A stretch of DNA of 64,000 bases, from positions 1,240,001 to 1,304,000 of the forward strand of contig NZ_CP016782.1 in the NCBI RefSeq assembly GCF_002288365.1, written 5' to 3'. Below, piece after piece: positions 53,298-62,713 of this stretch. The stretch comes from Candidatus Planktophila limnetica (lineage in GTDB: Bacteria; Actinomycetota; Actinomycetes; Nanopelagicales; Nanopelagicaceae). The notes beneath the pieces were generated by a model. That model was given only the letters and a program-made list of their open reading frames with translations, made no database searches and was not told the origin of the DNA. Position numbers and translations under genes: made by a program. Each line of letters begins with the position of its first letter. Position 1 is the stretch's first letter.

Positions 53298-54214
53298 TGT
53301 GATGCCTTAGCGATAAATTCAGCGCGCACATCTTCATGTGCTGTGGCTTCTGCAAATGCTTTCAGCGCTTCTTCTGCTTTACCTTCTGTGTGACGTGGTA
53401 CTTGCACTTCAACTGTCACAAGTAAATCTCCTGTTGTGCCATTTTTTGATATCCCGCGACCTTTAACGCGAAGCACTCGACCATTAGATGTTCCAGGTGC
53501 AAGGCGCACGGTCACATCATCGCCAGCAATTGTTGGTACTTTAATATCTGCACCAAGGGCTGCTTCAGTAAATGTCACAGGCAACGTCATAGTGATGTGT
53601 TCGCCTTTGCGTGAAAAAATAGGGTGTGGCTTTACGTGAAGCAAAATAAACAAATCTCCAGGACCTGCTTCACCATTAGCGCCTTTCCCTTTAACGCGAA
53701 TCTTTGCTCCATCGTTTACTCCTGCAGGAACGCGCGCAGTAATGTTTTGTGCAGGGGTTCCATCTATAGAAAGGCGAAGTTCTAGCGTTGTGCCAAATAC
53801 TGATTCGCGAAATGAAATCTTTGATTCGGTCTGTAGATCTTGTCCTTTACGCGGTCCACGTCGTCCGCCACCAAATAGATTTGCGAAGATATCTTGCGGA
53901 TTGCCGCCGCCGAACATGTCACCGAAATCTCCGCCTTGAAAATTTTGTCCGCCAGTTGGCGCGCGAAAGCCACCGCGTTCAAATAGTGAACGTGCTTCGT
54001 CATATTCATTCTTTTTTTTAACATCGGATAAAATGTCATAAGCCTCAGAAACAGCCTTGAACTCTTCTTCTCTTTTTGCATCGCCCTTTGTCTTATCTGG
54101 GTGTAGTTCACGCGCAAGAGTGCGGTATTTCTTCTTTATTTCATCAGGGGTCGCCGACTTTGATACGCCCAGGATCTTATAAAAATCCTTTTCGTATAAA
54201 TCTTTAGCGGCCAC
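53294..54214 (-). CDS. dnaJ: DnaJ-type co-chaperone without zinc finger (CbpA-like)
   Basis: Stimulates DnaK ATPase and delivers substrates. 306 residues: J domain from about 10 to 75 with HPD (ARELHPDKTKG), a Gly/Phe-rich linker (NFQGGDFGDMFGGGNPQD), and the C-terminal beta domains. The CxxCxGxG zinc repeats of classical DnaJ are absent, so it is a type II (CbpA-like) J protein, although it sits in the place of DnaJ1 in the dnaK-grpE-dnaJ-hspR operon. Confidence 0.92.
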   Translation of the reverse strand: MAAKDLYEKDFYKILGVSKSATPDEIKKKYRTLARELHPDKTKGDAKREEEFKAVSEAYDILSDVKKKNEYDEARSLFERGGFRAPTGGQNFQGGDFGDMFGGGNPQDIFANLFGGGRRGPRKGQDLQTESKISFRESVFGTTLELRLSIDGTPAQNITARVPAGVNDGAKIRVKGKGANGEAGPGDLFILLHVKPHPIFSRKGEHITMTLPVTFTEAALGADIKVPTIAGDDVTVRLAPGTSNGRVLRVKGRGISKNGTTGDLLVTVEVQVPRHTEGKAEEALKAFAEATAHEDVRAEFIAKASQ

Positions 54215-54224
54215 TTTTTTTCTC

Positions 54225-54698
54225 TTAGCTCTCTGGATCTGTCACTGTTACGCGAGCAGGACGCAAGATGCGCTCTTTGAATCTATATCCTGGTTGCAAA
54301 ATCTTTGAGGCAGTTGGCACAGCAACATCTGCTGATGTGTCATGCATTAGCGCTTCGTGAATATTTGGATCAAAGGCTTCGCCTTCGGTGCCGTATTTTT
54401 CTAATCCGATGCGCGCTGTGACTGTGTTGATTTGATCAGCAACAGCCTTGAAGCCACCACTTAATTCGCCATGTGATTCTGCGCGATCAATATCATCAAG
54501 GACAGAGAGAAACTCTGCGAGTACAGAACCAATTGCAAGTTCGTGCGCAAGGGCTCGATCGCGTTCTACGCGTTTTTTGTAATTTGCATACTCTGCTTGT
54601 AAGCGTTGTAAATCAGATGTAAGGGCTGCAACCGGATCAATCTCTTGATCCGGTGCAGCCTCTGTTACAACTTCTTCAACGCTAACGTCTTCAGACAT
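54225..54698 (-). CDS. grpE: Nucleotide exchange factor GrpE
   Basis: Releases ADP from DnaK. 157 residues: acidic disordered start (SEDVSVEEVVTEAAPDQE), a long helix (LQRLQAEYANYKKRVERDRALAHE), LDDIDRAESHGELSGGFKAV, and the beta domain with FDPNIHEALMHDTS and ILQPGYRFKERILRPARVTV. The start overlaps the dnaK stop by one base (TAATG). Confidence 0.96.
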   Translation of the reverse strand: MSEDVSVEEVVTEAAPDQEIDPVAALTSDLQRLQAEYANYKKRVERDRALAHELAIGSVLAEFLSVLDDIDRAESHGELSGGFKAVADQINTVTARIGLEKYGTEGEAFDPNIHEALMHDTSADVAVPTASKILQPGYRFKERILRPARVTVTDPES

Positions 54699-56521
54699 TA
54701 CGCTTCTTCGACGATCTCTGCGTCTTCAACGCCATCTTCGGCTTGTGCACCAGGTGTGCCTTGCGCAGCGTTTGCTGCGTAAAGCGCGGCGCCGAGTGCT
54801 TGGCTAAGAGTTGAAACTTTCTCCGTTGCAGTTTTGATCATCTCAAAGTTGGCACCACCGAGTGCTGTCTTTAGTTCAACAAGTGCTGACTCAGTTTCAG
54901 TTTTCTTCTCAAGTGATTCACCTTCTGTGAACTTATCAGCGTTATCTGCCAAGAACTTTTCAGTTTGGTAGACAAGTGAATCTCCAGTGTTACGGATTTC
55001 TGCTTCTTCTTTACGCTGGCGATCTTCTTCAGCGTGTGATTCGGCGTCTGCCATCATGCGTTCGATTTCATCTTTGGAGAGTGCAGAGCCACCTGTAATA
55101 GTCATGCTCTGTTCTTTTCCAGTTCCGAGATCTTTTGCAGATACGTGAACAATTCCGTTTGCATCGATATCAAATGTCACTTCGATTTGTGGAATTCCAC
55201 GTGGTGCAGGTGGAAGACCTGTTAATTCGAACATGCCTAGCTTCTTGTTATAAGCAGCCATTTCACGCTCGCCTTGATAGGCCTGGATCTGTACCGCTGG
55301 CTGATTGTCATCTGCCGTTGTAAAGATTTCACTGCGCTTTGTAGGAATAGTTGTGTTGCGCTCGATCAAGCGTGTCATCACGCCACCCTTGGTTTCGATA
55401 CCAAGTGAGAGTGGTGTTACATCTAGTAGAAGTACATCTTTAACTTCTCCCTTTAAAACACCAGCTTGTAGGGATGCGCCAACTGCAACAACTTCATCAG
55501 GGTTTACGCCCTTATTTGGTTCTTTCCCGCCAGTTAATTCGCGGACAAGATCGACAACTGCTGGCATACGAGTTGAACCGCCAACTAGTACAACGCTTTG
55601 AATGTTTGCAATAGGAATTCCAGCATCTTTTAGAACTGCTTGGAAAGGCTTCTTGCAACGCTCGAGAAGAGCTGCGGTGAGTTTCTGGAAATCAGCGCGT
55701 GTGATTGTCTCATCCATAAACAACGGATTCTTTTCAGCATCGACTGTGATGTATGGAAGATTAATGGATGCGCTCTGTGATGATGAAAGTTCGATCTTTG
55801 CTTTTTCAGCAGCTTCGCGAACGCGCTGCATCGCCATCTTGTCTTTAGTTAAATCAATTCCGTTTTTGGAACCAAATGTTGTAACCAAGTGATCAACGAG
55901 TGCTTGATCCCAGTCATCACCGCCAAGGTTGTTATCGCCATTGGTTGCTTTAACTTCAACAACTCCATCGCCGATTTCTAGTAGTGAAACATCAAATGTT
56001 CCGCCACCGAGGTCGAATACAAGAATGGTCTGTTCTTTATCAGCCTTGTCTAAACCGTATGCGAGCGCAGCAGCTGTTGGTTCGTTAATGATGCGAAGCA
56101 CATTAAGACCAGCAATTTCGCCAGCTTCTTTTGTTGCTTGACGTTGTGCGTCATTGAAGTATGCAGGCACTGTGATAACTGCGTCCGTCACCGTTTCACC
56201 AAGGTATGCCTCGGCATCACGCTTTAACTTTTGAAGCACACGTGCAGAAATTTCTTGTGGTGTGTACTTCTTGCCATCGATATCGATGTTCCATGAAGTA
56301 CCCATGTGGCGCTTTACTGAACGAATTGTTCGGTCCACATTTGTTACTGACTGACGCTTGGCGACCTCACCGACGAGGACTTCGCCGTTCTTTGCGAATG
56401 CGACGATCGATGGGGTTGTGCGGGCGCCTTCAGCATTAGCGATGACGGTGGGTTCGCCACCTTCAAGGACTGAAACGCAGCTATTTGTCGTTCCGAGGTC
56501 AATTCCAACTGCTCTAGCCAT
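54698..56521 (-). CDS. dnaK: Chaperone DnaK (Hsp70)
   Basis: Main Hsp70 chaperone. 607 residues: [63 protein letters not shown], linker [15 protein letters not shown], the substrate domain, and a short acidic C-terminus EDAEIVEEA. First gene of the heat-shock operon. The ATG at 56521 has AAGGAG ten bases upstream. The promoter region contains an HspR operator inside a 12-base inverted repeat. Confidence 0.98.
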   Translation of the reverse strand: MARAVGIDLGTTNSCVSVLEGGEPTVIANAEGARTTPSIVAFAKNGEVLVGEVAKRQSVTNVDRTIRSVKRHMGTSWNIDIDGKKYTPQEISARVLQKLKRDAEAYLGETVTDAVITVPAYFNDAQRQATKEAGEIAGLNVLRIINEPTAAALAYGLDKADKEQTILVFDLGGGTFDVSLLEIGDGVVEVKATNGDNNLGGDDWDQALVDHLVTTFGSKNGIDLTKDKMAMQRVREAAEKAKIELSSSQSASINLPYITVDAEKNPLFMDETITRADFQKLTAALLERCKKPFQAVLKDAGIPIANIQSVVLVGGSTRMPAVVDLVRELTGGKEPNKGVNPDEVVAVGASLQAGVLKGEVKDVLLLDVTPLSLGIETKGGVMTRLIERNTTIPTKRSEIFTTADDNQPAVQIQAYQGEREMAAYNKKLGMFELTGLPPAPRGIPQIEVTFDIDANGIVHVSAKDLGTGKEQSMTITGGSALSKDEIERMMADAESHAEEDRQRKEEAEIRNTGDSLVYQTEKFLADNADKFTEGESLEKKTETESALVELKTALGGANFEMIKTATEKVSTLSQALGAALYAANAAQGTPGAQAEDGVEDAEIVEEA

Positions 56522-56553
56522 CTTTTTACTGCTCCTTTTATAGTTTCTTCTTT

Positions 56554-56604
56554 AAACCTGAGTCGAACTATACCTAAAAGGTTGAGTCGATGCGACTCAG
56601 GTTT
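56554..56604. promoter_or_regulatory. HspR operator (HAIR) in an inverted repeat at the dnaK promoter
   Basis: TTGAGT (56582-56587), seven bases, ACTCAG (56595-56600): a near match to HAIR (CTTGAGT-N7-ACTCAAG). The arms AAACCTGAGTCG (56554-56565) and CGACTCAGGTTT (56593-56604) form a perfect 12-base inverted repeat. A minus-strand -10 candidate TATAGT lies at 56567-56572 between them. Confidence 0.75.
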
Positions 56605-56654
56605 CTCACTCTGGATAACAGGGCATCCGCCCGACTTATTCCCCAGCGCCGACC

Positions 56655-56660
56655 TAAGAT
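56655..56660 (+). promoter_or_regulatory. -10 box of the Fe-S oxidoreductase gene (leaderless start)
   Basis: TAAGAT, then six bases (TTGCCC), then ATG at 56667. It decides for this ATG over the TTG six bases earlier. Confidence 0.65.
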
Positions 56661-56666
56661 TTGCCC

Positions 56667-58721
56667 ATGACTCTCGCACTTGCAGCCCTGGCTTACGGAA
56701 TCACTGTTGTTGCCCTGGTTCTTCTAGCCATCCGTGTTCGCCAGCTCATTGCGGTCTATAAGAAGGGTCAGCCAGATCCAACTCGTTCGGGCAATCGTGG
56801 TGCGCGTTTAAAGAACATGCTCACTGAAGTACTTGGTCACACAAAGATGCTTAATTTTACTGCCACAGGAATTGCGCACTGGTTTGTGATGATTGGTTTT
56901 GGCGCACTCTTTGGAACACTCGTAACCGCATACGGTCAAATTCTTAATCCAGATTTTGCACTTCCGTTCATTGGTCACTTTGCACCATATGAGTTATTCA
57001 CTGAATTCATTGGTTGGGCAACAGGAATCGGAATTGTCACACTCATTGGTATTCGCCAAGTAACTCGAATTAAAAAGAGTGGACGCACTTCACGTTTCTA
57101 TGGTTCTGGAAACTGGAAGGCGTATTACGTTGAAGCAACAATTCTGATTATAGTTTTCTGTGTTACCGCGCTGCGCGGATTAGAAGGCGCACTCTCTGAA
57201 TACACATCTTGGAACTGGCACTTTGCGTTGACATGGCCAATTGCTGAACTCTTTAAATCTATGTCGCTCACACAGCTACACATGTGGGTTGCAATAGTTG
57301 CAACAATAAAGATTGTTGTTTCAATGACATGGTTTATCGTTATTGCAACAAATCTCACAATGGGTATCGCATGGCACCGTTTCTTGGCATTTTTTAATAT
57401 TTATTACAAGCGCAACGCAGATGGTGGTCACTCACTCGGTAACTTGCCTGAATTACTCTCACATGGCAAGCCAGTAGATTTCGAAGATCCAGCAGATGAT
57501 GATGTATTTGGTCTTGGCACACGTGGTGACATCACGTGGAAGGGTTTGCTGGATATGACCAGCTGCACCGAATGCGGACGTTGCCAATCGCAATGTCCTG
57601 CCTGGCACACAGATAAACCGCTCTCACCAAAGCTTTTGATCATGGCGATGCGCGATCACGCATTTGCAAAGACAGTTGAAACAGAGAACATGGTCGGTGA
57701 AAACGCCCCTATTTCTCTCGATGTTCTCTGGTCCTGCACAACATGTGGTGCATGCGTAAATGAGTGCCCAGTAGATATCGAACACATCGATCACATCGTT
57801 AACATGCGCCGTTTCCAAGTATTAGTTGAATCAGAGTTCCCTTCACAATTAAACGGAACATTTCGTAATCTTGAAACAGCTGGAAATCCTTGGGGATCAA
57901 ATAAAAATGATCGCGAAGGTTGGATTTCAGAGATGGATTTCCCAATTCGCGTTGTCGAGGGCACGCTGCCTGAAGATGTTGAGTATTTGTTCTGGGTTGG
58001 TTGTGCTGGCGCATATGAAGAGCGTGCGAAGAAAACCACTAAGGCTGTTGCAGAGTTGCTGCACATCGCAGGCGTTGAGTTTGCAGTCCTTGGAAAGCGC
58101 GAGACTTGCACGGGAGATCCCGCGCGTCGCGCCGGAAACGAATTCTTGTATCAAATCTTGTCAAAGGAAAACATCGACACCTTCACGCAAGTATTTGAAA
58201 CTCGTAAAGATAAGGGCACAAAGAAAGTTGTTGTTACTTGCCCTCATTGCTTTACAACTATTGGTCGCGATTACGCGCAAAGCGGTTATGAATTACAGGT
58301 TGTCCACCACACGCAACTACTCAACCAGCTTGTGCGCGAAGGCCGCTTGATTCCAGTAAACAAATCAGAGAAGTCTTTGACCTATCACGATCCTTGTTAT
58401 TTAGGCCGTCACAACCAAGTATTTGAAGCACCACGCGAATTGCTCCAAGCAACTGGTGTAACAATTACTGAGATGCCACGTAATCAAGAACGTTCCTTCT
58501 GCTGTGGCGCCGGTGGTGGTCGTATGTGGATGGAAGAAAAACTTGGAACTCAAATTAACTTAAACCGCGTTGATGAAGCACTTGCAACTGGCGTTGAAGA
58601 AGTCGCTGTTGCCTGTCCGTTCTGTCGCGTGATGGTCACAGATGGTGTTGCAGCGCGTGAGTCACAGGTGCAGGTATTAGATGTTGCGCAAGCGTTATTG
58701 CGCGCTGTAAAACCTAACTAA
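56667..58721 (+). CDS. Membrane Fe-S oxidoreductase, EtfD/HdrDE-like
   Basis: Probable membrane acceptor passing electrons from electron-transfer flavoprotein to quinones. 684 residues: N-terminal heme/quinone-type membrane domain with about six segments (to residue 245), two 4Fe-4S sites CTECGRCQSQCPAW and CTTCGACVNECPVD, then two CCG-type cysteine domains (VTCPHCFTTI, SFCCGAGGGRMW, ACPFCRVMV). The layout matches mycobacterial EtfD (Rv0338c type), which serves acyl-CoA dehydrogenases. A FadE5-like dehydrogenase lies 2 kb downstream. Leaderless-type start; the stop overlaps convergent htpX. Confidence 0.85.
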   Translation: MTLALAALAYGITVVALVLLAIRVRQLIAVYKKGQPDPTRSGNRGARLKNMLTEVLGHTKMLNFTATGIAHWFVMIGFGALFGTLVTAYGQILNPDFALPFIGHFAPYELFTEFIGWATGIGIVTLIGIRQVTRIKKSGRTSRFYGSGNWKAYYVEATILIIVFCVTALRGLEGALSEYTSWNWHFALTWPIAELFKSMSLTQLHMWVAIVATIKIVVSMTWFIVIATNLTMGIAWHRFLAFFNIYYKRNADGGHSLGNLPELLSHGKPVDFEDPADDDVFGLGTRGDITWKGLLDMTSCTECGRCQSQCPAWHTDKPLSPKLLIMAMRDHAFAKTVETENMVGENAPISLDVLWSCTTCGACVNECPVDIEHIDHIVNMRRFQVLVESEFPSQLNGTFRNLETAGNPWGSNKNDREGWISEMDFPIRVVEGTLPEDVEYLFWVGCAGAYEERAKKTTKAVAELLHIAGVEFAVLGKRETCTGDPARRAGNEFLYQILSKENIDTFTQVFETRKDKGTKKVVVTCPHCFTTIGRDYAQSGYELQVVHHTQLLNQLVREGRLIPVNKSEKSLTYHDPCYLGRHNQVFEAPRELLQATGVTITEMPRNQERSFCCGAGGGRMWMEEKLGTQINLNRVDEALATGVEEVAVACPFCRVMVTDGVAARESQVQVLDVAQALLRAVKPN

Positions 58722-59623
58722 GACAAGCTCTCCATCGCACGAAGAGTTGCAATGCGCTCTTCAATAGGTGGGTGGGATGCAAAGAGTTTAGAAACAGATT
58801 TTGCATCCAGTGGTGATTCAATCCAAATATGAGCCACGGCCGTTGATCTCTGCTGCACAACAGTTGAGTCGCGCGCGAGTACTTCTAGAGCCGAACGCAG
58901 CCCTGCAGGATTTCGTGTGAAAGAAACTGCTGTGGCATCAGCTAGCGACTCTCGCTTTCGTGAAATTGCAGATTTAAGCAACATTGCTGCAAGGGGCGCC
59001 ATTATTAAAACAGCTAAAGAAATGACTAAAGCGATTGGATTTGAATTGCTATCGCGATCTCGACGTCCACCGAAGAACATCATGCGCATTAAGAAATCAG
59101 ACAAGATTGCAATTGCTCCAGCAGTCGACGCTGCAACGGCTGAAACTAAAGTGTCTCTATTTGCCACGTGCGACATCTCGTGGGCAATAACTCCCTGAAG
59201 TTGGTCGCGATCCATCGCATCTAAAATTCCTGTTGTAAATGCAATAAGTGCGTGTTCTGGGTTTCGACCAGTAGCAAATGCATTTGGCGCCGGGTCAACC
59301 ACGATTGCAACCTTTGGCATTGGCAATCCACTGGCAATGACTACTTCGTGAACTAAGTTAAATAACTTTGGATTATCATCTTCAGTAATTAACTTAGCCC
59401 CTGTCATTGTCAGCACGAGTCGATCAGATCCGTAGTAAGAGCCCCAGACTGAAACAAGTGAGAGTCCGACTGCGATAGGAACAATAAATGCTGAAGAGCC
59501 ACCAAAGTAAGTAAGAGCTGCGTAGGCAACAACCCACATGAGCACGCCAAAGAGTGCAAGCAGTGCAAATGTTTTTCGTTTATTCGCAGCTTGTAGACCG
59601 CGAAAATTGCCGACTTCAGCCAT
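58718..59623 (-). CDS. htpX: Membrane zinc metalloprotease HtpX
   Basis: Membrane protein quality control. 301 residues, four hydrophobic segments: two near 20-55, then the zinc site HEMSH (VIAHEMSHVANRDTLVSAV) near 140, a pair of segments near 150-220, and the third zinc ligand region KRESLADATAV. The family start FRGLQAANKRKTFALL is present. ATG at 59623 lies five bases after the lemA stop. lemA-htpX pairs are common in bacteria. Confidence 0.94.
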   Translation of the reverse strand: MAEVGNFRGLQAANKRKTFALLALFGVLMWVVAYAALTYFGGSSAFIVPIAVGLSLVSVWGSYYGSDRLVLTMTGAKLITEDDNPKLFNLVHEVVIASGLPMPKVAIVVDPAPNAFATGRNPEHALIAFTTGILDAMDRDQLQGVIAHEMSHVANRDTLVSAVAASTAGAIAILSDFLMRMMFFGGRRDRDSNSNPIALVISLAVLIMAPLAAMLLKSAISRKRESLADATAVSFTRNPAGLRSALEVLARDSTVVQQRSTAVAHIWIESPLDAKSVSKLFASHPPIEERIATLRAMESLS

Positions 59624-59628
59624 CGAGA

Positions 59629-60180
59629 TTAGAACTTAACGTTTGGCGCTTGTCGTGATTGTGGATCTTCTACCTCATAGAATTCGCGTTCGCTCACCTT
59701 TGCAAAGCCTGCAAAGAAGTTAGTTGGCACTGTTTTCACAGCAGTATTGAGTTCGCGCACGGTGTCGTTATAGAACTGACGAGCAAAGGAAACTTTGTTC
59801 TCAGTTGTTGATAATTCATCTTGTAATGACAAAAAGTTTGCAGATGCTTTGAGATCTGGATATGCCTCAGCAACTGCGAGTAATCCACGAAGTGCTTGAG
59901 TCAGCATTCCATCTGCTGCTGCAACATCTGTGAAAGATGTGGCAGAAGTTGCTTTTGCACGAGCAGAGACAACCGCGTCAAATGTGCTCTTTTCATGTTC
60001 GGCGTAACCCTTAACGGTTTCCACCAAGTTAGGAATCAAATCTGCGCGGCGCTTGAGCTGTACTTCGATCTGCGCAAAGGATTCATCGACTGCGACGTTG
60101 AGGCGAATGAGTCGGTTGTATTGAATGACTAGAAAGGTGATGAGTAATGCGATGACGCCTAAAGCAATAATGATTTCCAT
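59629..60180 (-). CDS. lemA: LemA family membrane-anchored protein
   Basis: 183 residues. One N-terminal membrane helix (IIIALGVIALLITFLVI), then a helical bundle facing outside: YNRLIRLNVAVDESFAQIEVQLKRRADLIPNLVETVKGYAEHEKSTFDAVVSARA is diagnostic of LemA. Function is poorly known; it is often paired with HtpX, as here. The ATG at 60180 has AGGAGG ten bases upstream. Only 37 bases separate it from the dcd stop, so it may be read from the dcd promoter. Confidence 0.93.
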   Translation of the reverse strand: MEIIIALGVIALLITFLVIQYNRLIRLNVAVDESFAQIEVQLKRRADLIPNLVETVKGYAEHEKSTFDAVVSARAKATSATSFTDVAAADGMLTQALRGLLAVAEAYPDLKASANFLSLQDELSTTENKVSFARQFYNDTVRELNTAVKTVPTNFFAGFAKVSEREFYEVEDPQSRQAPNVKF

Positions 60181-60217
60181 GGTGATAAAACCTCCTGAGG
60201 CCTTGAGTTATTCCCGG

Positions 60218-60796
60218 CTACTTAATTTTTGAGCGGTGAAAGTTCTTGAAGGAACGACTTGCGGTAGGCCCGCGTTGTCCTTGATAGCGAGATCCATACT
60301 TTTCAGATCCGTATGGGTGCTCAGCAGGTGAAGAGAGTTTGATCAAGCAGAGCTGACCGATTTTCATTCCTGGAAATAACTTCACCGGCAGGTTTGCAAC
60401 ATTTGAAAGTTCGAGAGTGATGTGACCAGAAAATCCTGGATCAATAAATCCTGCTGTTGAGTGGGTAAGTAGTCCAAGTCGACCAAGGGATGACTTTCCT
60501 TCAAGGCGTCCGGCGATGTCATCTGGCAATGTGATTACTTCATATGTGCTTGCCAATACGAATTCACCTGGGTGCAAAATAAATGGTTCATCGCCTTCGG
60601 CAATAACTTCGCGGGTCAGTTCTGCTTGCTCAGTGGAAGGGTCAATAACTGAGTACTTATGGTTTTCAAAGACGCGGAAGAATTTATCCAAGCGAACGTC
60701 TACAGATGATGGCTGGATCATCGCTTCTTCGAATGGCTCAACGCCGACTCGGTTGGCAGCTATTTCTGCGCGGATATCGCGATCACTTAAAAGCAC
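60218..60796 (-). CDS. dcd: dCTP deaminase (possibly bifunctional with dUTPase activity)
   Basis: Provides dUMP or dUTP for thymidylate synthesis. 192 residues, trimeric dUTPase fold: [30 protein letters not shown], and the signature [37 protein letters not shown], with the catalytic Glu in TLELSN. Actinobacterial members can be bifunctional dCTP deaminase/dUTPases, which cannot be decided here. The GTG at 60796 follows a TAGAGT box by six bases. Confidence 0.94.
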   Translation of the reverse strand: MLLSDRDIRAEIAANRVGVEPFEEAMIQPSSVDVRLDKFFRVFENHKYSVIDPSTEQAELTREVIAEGDEPFILHPGEFVLASTYEVITLPDDIAGRLEGKSSLGRLGLLTHSTAGFIDPGFSGHITLELSNVANLPVKLFPGMKIGQLCLIKLSSPAEHPYGSEKYGSRYQGQRGPTASRSFKNFHRSKIK

Positions 60797-60802
60797 GTGC
60801 GG

Positions 60803-60808
60803 ACTCTA
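60803..60808 (-). promoter_or_regulatory. -10 box of dcd (leaderless GTG start)
   Basis: TAGAGT on the minus strand, six bases before the GTG at 60796. Confidence 0.62.
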
Positions 60809-60852
60809 CCAATTGGGGCCCTGGATGAGTTGCAGAAGTTACTGGCGGGTAG

Positions 60853-60858
60853 CACAAT
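60853..60858 (+). promoter_or_regulatory. -10 box of the acyl-CoA dehydrogenase gene (near-leaderless)
   Basis: CACAAT, then seven bases, then ATG at 60866. One base longer than the common spacing in this window. Confidence 0.4.
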
Positions 60859-60865
60859 TTGCCCC

Positions 60866-62692
60866 ATGAGCCATTACACAGCCAATCTGCGCGATATTGA
60901 ATTCTGCCTCTTTGACCTCTTGGGCGCAGAAAAAATTCTGGGTACTTCTGTCTTTTCGGAGCTCGATCGCGAAACAACGATGGGCATGTTAGATGAGATG
61001 AAGCGCTTAACTGAAAATGATCTAGCCGCTTCTTTCGTTGATGGCGATCGCATCGGAACGGATTTTAATAAAGCAACTGGTGATGTGAAACTTCCTGAAA
61101 GTTTTAAGAAGTCATACAAAGCATACATCGATGGCGAGTGGTGGCGCATTGATACTCCGGTGCCACTCGGCGGAACAAAGATTCCAGCCTCTGTGCGCTG
61201 GGCAATTGCTGAAATGGTTTTGGGTTCAAACCCATCCATTCATATCTACGCATCTGGTTATGCCTTCTCACACGTTGCATTTATGTTGGGAACGGAAGAA
61301 CAAAAGCACTTTGCAAAATTAATGGTTGATCGTCACTGGGGCGCAACAATGCAACTCACCGAACCAGATGCTGGTTCAGATGTTGGTGCTGGTCGCAGCA
61401 AGGCTGTTCAACAAAGCGATGGCACATGGCACATCACTGGCACTAAGCGATACATCACTTCAGGCGATGCTGACATCTTCGAAAACATCATGCACTTCAC
61501 TCTTGCTCGTCGCGAAGGTGGCGGACCAGGAACAAAGGGTTTATCACTCTTTTTAATTCCTAAATTCATGTTTGATCATAAAACCGGTGACCTCGGAAAA
61601 CGCAATGGTGTTTATGTCACAGGTGTAGAACACAAAATGGGATTAAATGTTTCTGCAACGTGTGAAGTAAATCTTGGAGAAAAAGAACCAGCTGTTGGTT
61701 ATCTCCTCGGTGATGTGCACGAAGGTATTGCACAGATGTTTAAAGTCATTGAATTTGCTCGAATGATGGTTGGCACAAAGGCAATTGCAACTCTTTCTGC
61801 TGGTTACCAACAAGCACTTTCATACGCCAAAACTCGTATTCAGGGTGGCGACATGAAGGTCATGAATGACAAAGCAAGTCCACGTGTATCAATTATTAAG
61901 CACCCAGATGTTCGTCGCTCATTGATGGTTCAAAAGTCTTATTCAGAAGGCATGAGAGCCCTTGTTCTCTACACCGCATCCATTCAAGATGAAATCGAAT
62001 TAGCACGCGAAGCGGGCAACGCAGATCGCTTAAAAGACATGGAAGCACTTAATGATCTTCTATTGCCTGTTGTTAAAGGCTTTGGATCTGAAAAATCATG
62101 GACACTTCTTGGCACAGAGTCCCTACAAACATTTGGTGGCGCCGGCTTCACACAAGATTGGCCACTAGAACAATATGTGCGCGATGCAAAGATCGACACC
62201 TTGTATGAAGGCACAACTGCTATTCAAGGTCTTGATTTCTTCTTCCGTAAAGTTGTTAAAGATGGTGGACGTGCACTTGGTCTACTCGGTAAAGAAATTG
62301 CAGATTACGCCCAAGCAGGCGGTGCACACCCAGAAGAAAAAGCTGCACTGCTCAAAGCAGTTGGCGATCTCAACGGAATCGTTGGCGTACTTGTTGGCCA
62401 TGCAATGGCGTCACAAGAGAGCCCAATTGAAATTTATAAAGTCGGCCTCAACACATCCCGCTGCCTCATGGCAGTTGGCGACATCATCACTGCATGGCTA
62501 TTACTTCGCCAAGCAGACATCGCTGCTGAAAAACTTAAGGGTGATGCTGGCAAAGATAAAGACTTCTTCACTGGAAAAATTGCTTCTGCAAAGTTCTTCT
62601 GCCTGAACTATTTGCCACACATCACAGCAGATCGCAAGATCGTTGAAGGAACTGATGGCGCAATCATGGAGATTCCAGAAAGCGCTTTCTAA
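60866..62692 (+). CDS. Acyl-CoA dehydrogenase, FadE5-like
   Basis: Oxidises acyl-CoA to enoyl-CoA, passing electrons to electron-transfer flavoprotein. 608 residues, close to mycobacterial FadE5 and longer than short-chain types because of an added C-terminal domain. Seen are MQLTEPDAGSDVG (FAD/substrate), GTKRYITSGDADI, SLFLIPKF, GFGSEKSWTLLGTESLQTFGGAGFTQDWPLEQYVRDAKIDTLYEGTTAIQ (catalytic Glu in YEGTT). The ATG at 60866 is chosen over an in-frame start at 60797 because it matches the family start and follows a -10-like box. Confidence 0.92.
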   Translation: MSHYTANLRDIEFCLFDLLGAEKILGTSVFSELDRETTMGMLDEMKRLTENDLAASFVDGDRIGTDFNKATGDVKLPESFKKSYKAYIDGEWWRIDTPVPLGGTKIPASVRWAIAEMVLGSNPSIHIYASGYAFSHVAFMLGTEEQKHFAKLMVDRHWGATMQLTEPDAGSDVGAGRSKAVQQSDGTWHITGTKRYITSGDADIFENIMHFTLARREGGGPGTKGLSLFLIPKFMFDHKTGDLGKRNGVYVTGVEHKMGLNVSATCEVNLGEKEPAVGYLLGDVHEGIAQMFKVIEFARMMVGTKAIATLSAGYQQALSYAKTRIQGGDMKVMNDKASPRVSIIKHPDVRRSLMVQKSYSEGMRALVLYTASIQDEIELAREAGNADRLKDMEALNDLLLPVVKGFGSEKSWTLLGTESLQTFGGAGFTQDWPLEQYVRDAKIDTLYEGTTAIQGLDFFFRKVVKDGGRALGLLGKEIADYAQAGGAHPEEKAALLKAVGDLNGIVGVLVGHAMASQESPIEIYKVGLNTSRCLMAVGDIITAWLLLRQADIAAEKLKGDAGKDKDFFTGKIASAKFFCLNYLPHITADRKIVEGTDGAIMEIPESAF

Positions 62693-62701
62693 CTAATCCG
62701 C

Positions 62702-62707
62702 TAACCT
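62702..62707 (+). promoter_or_regulatory. -10 box of the EamA transporter gene (leaderless start)
   Basis: TAACCT, then six bases, then ATG at 62714. It begins ten bases after the end of the dehydrogenase gene. Confidence 0.62.
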
Positions 62708-62713
62708 TGCCTG

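Noticed and set aside
56661-56667. TTG at 56661 as start of the Fe-S oxidoreductase
   Set aside because: It would lie inside the discriminator between the TAAGAT box and the ATG at 56667; the ATG fits the leaderless spacing used elsewhere.
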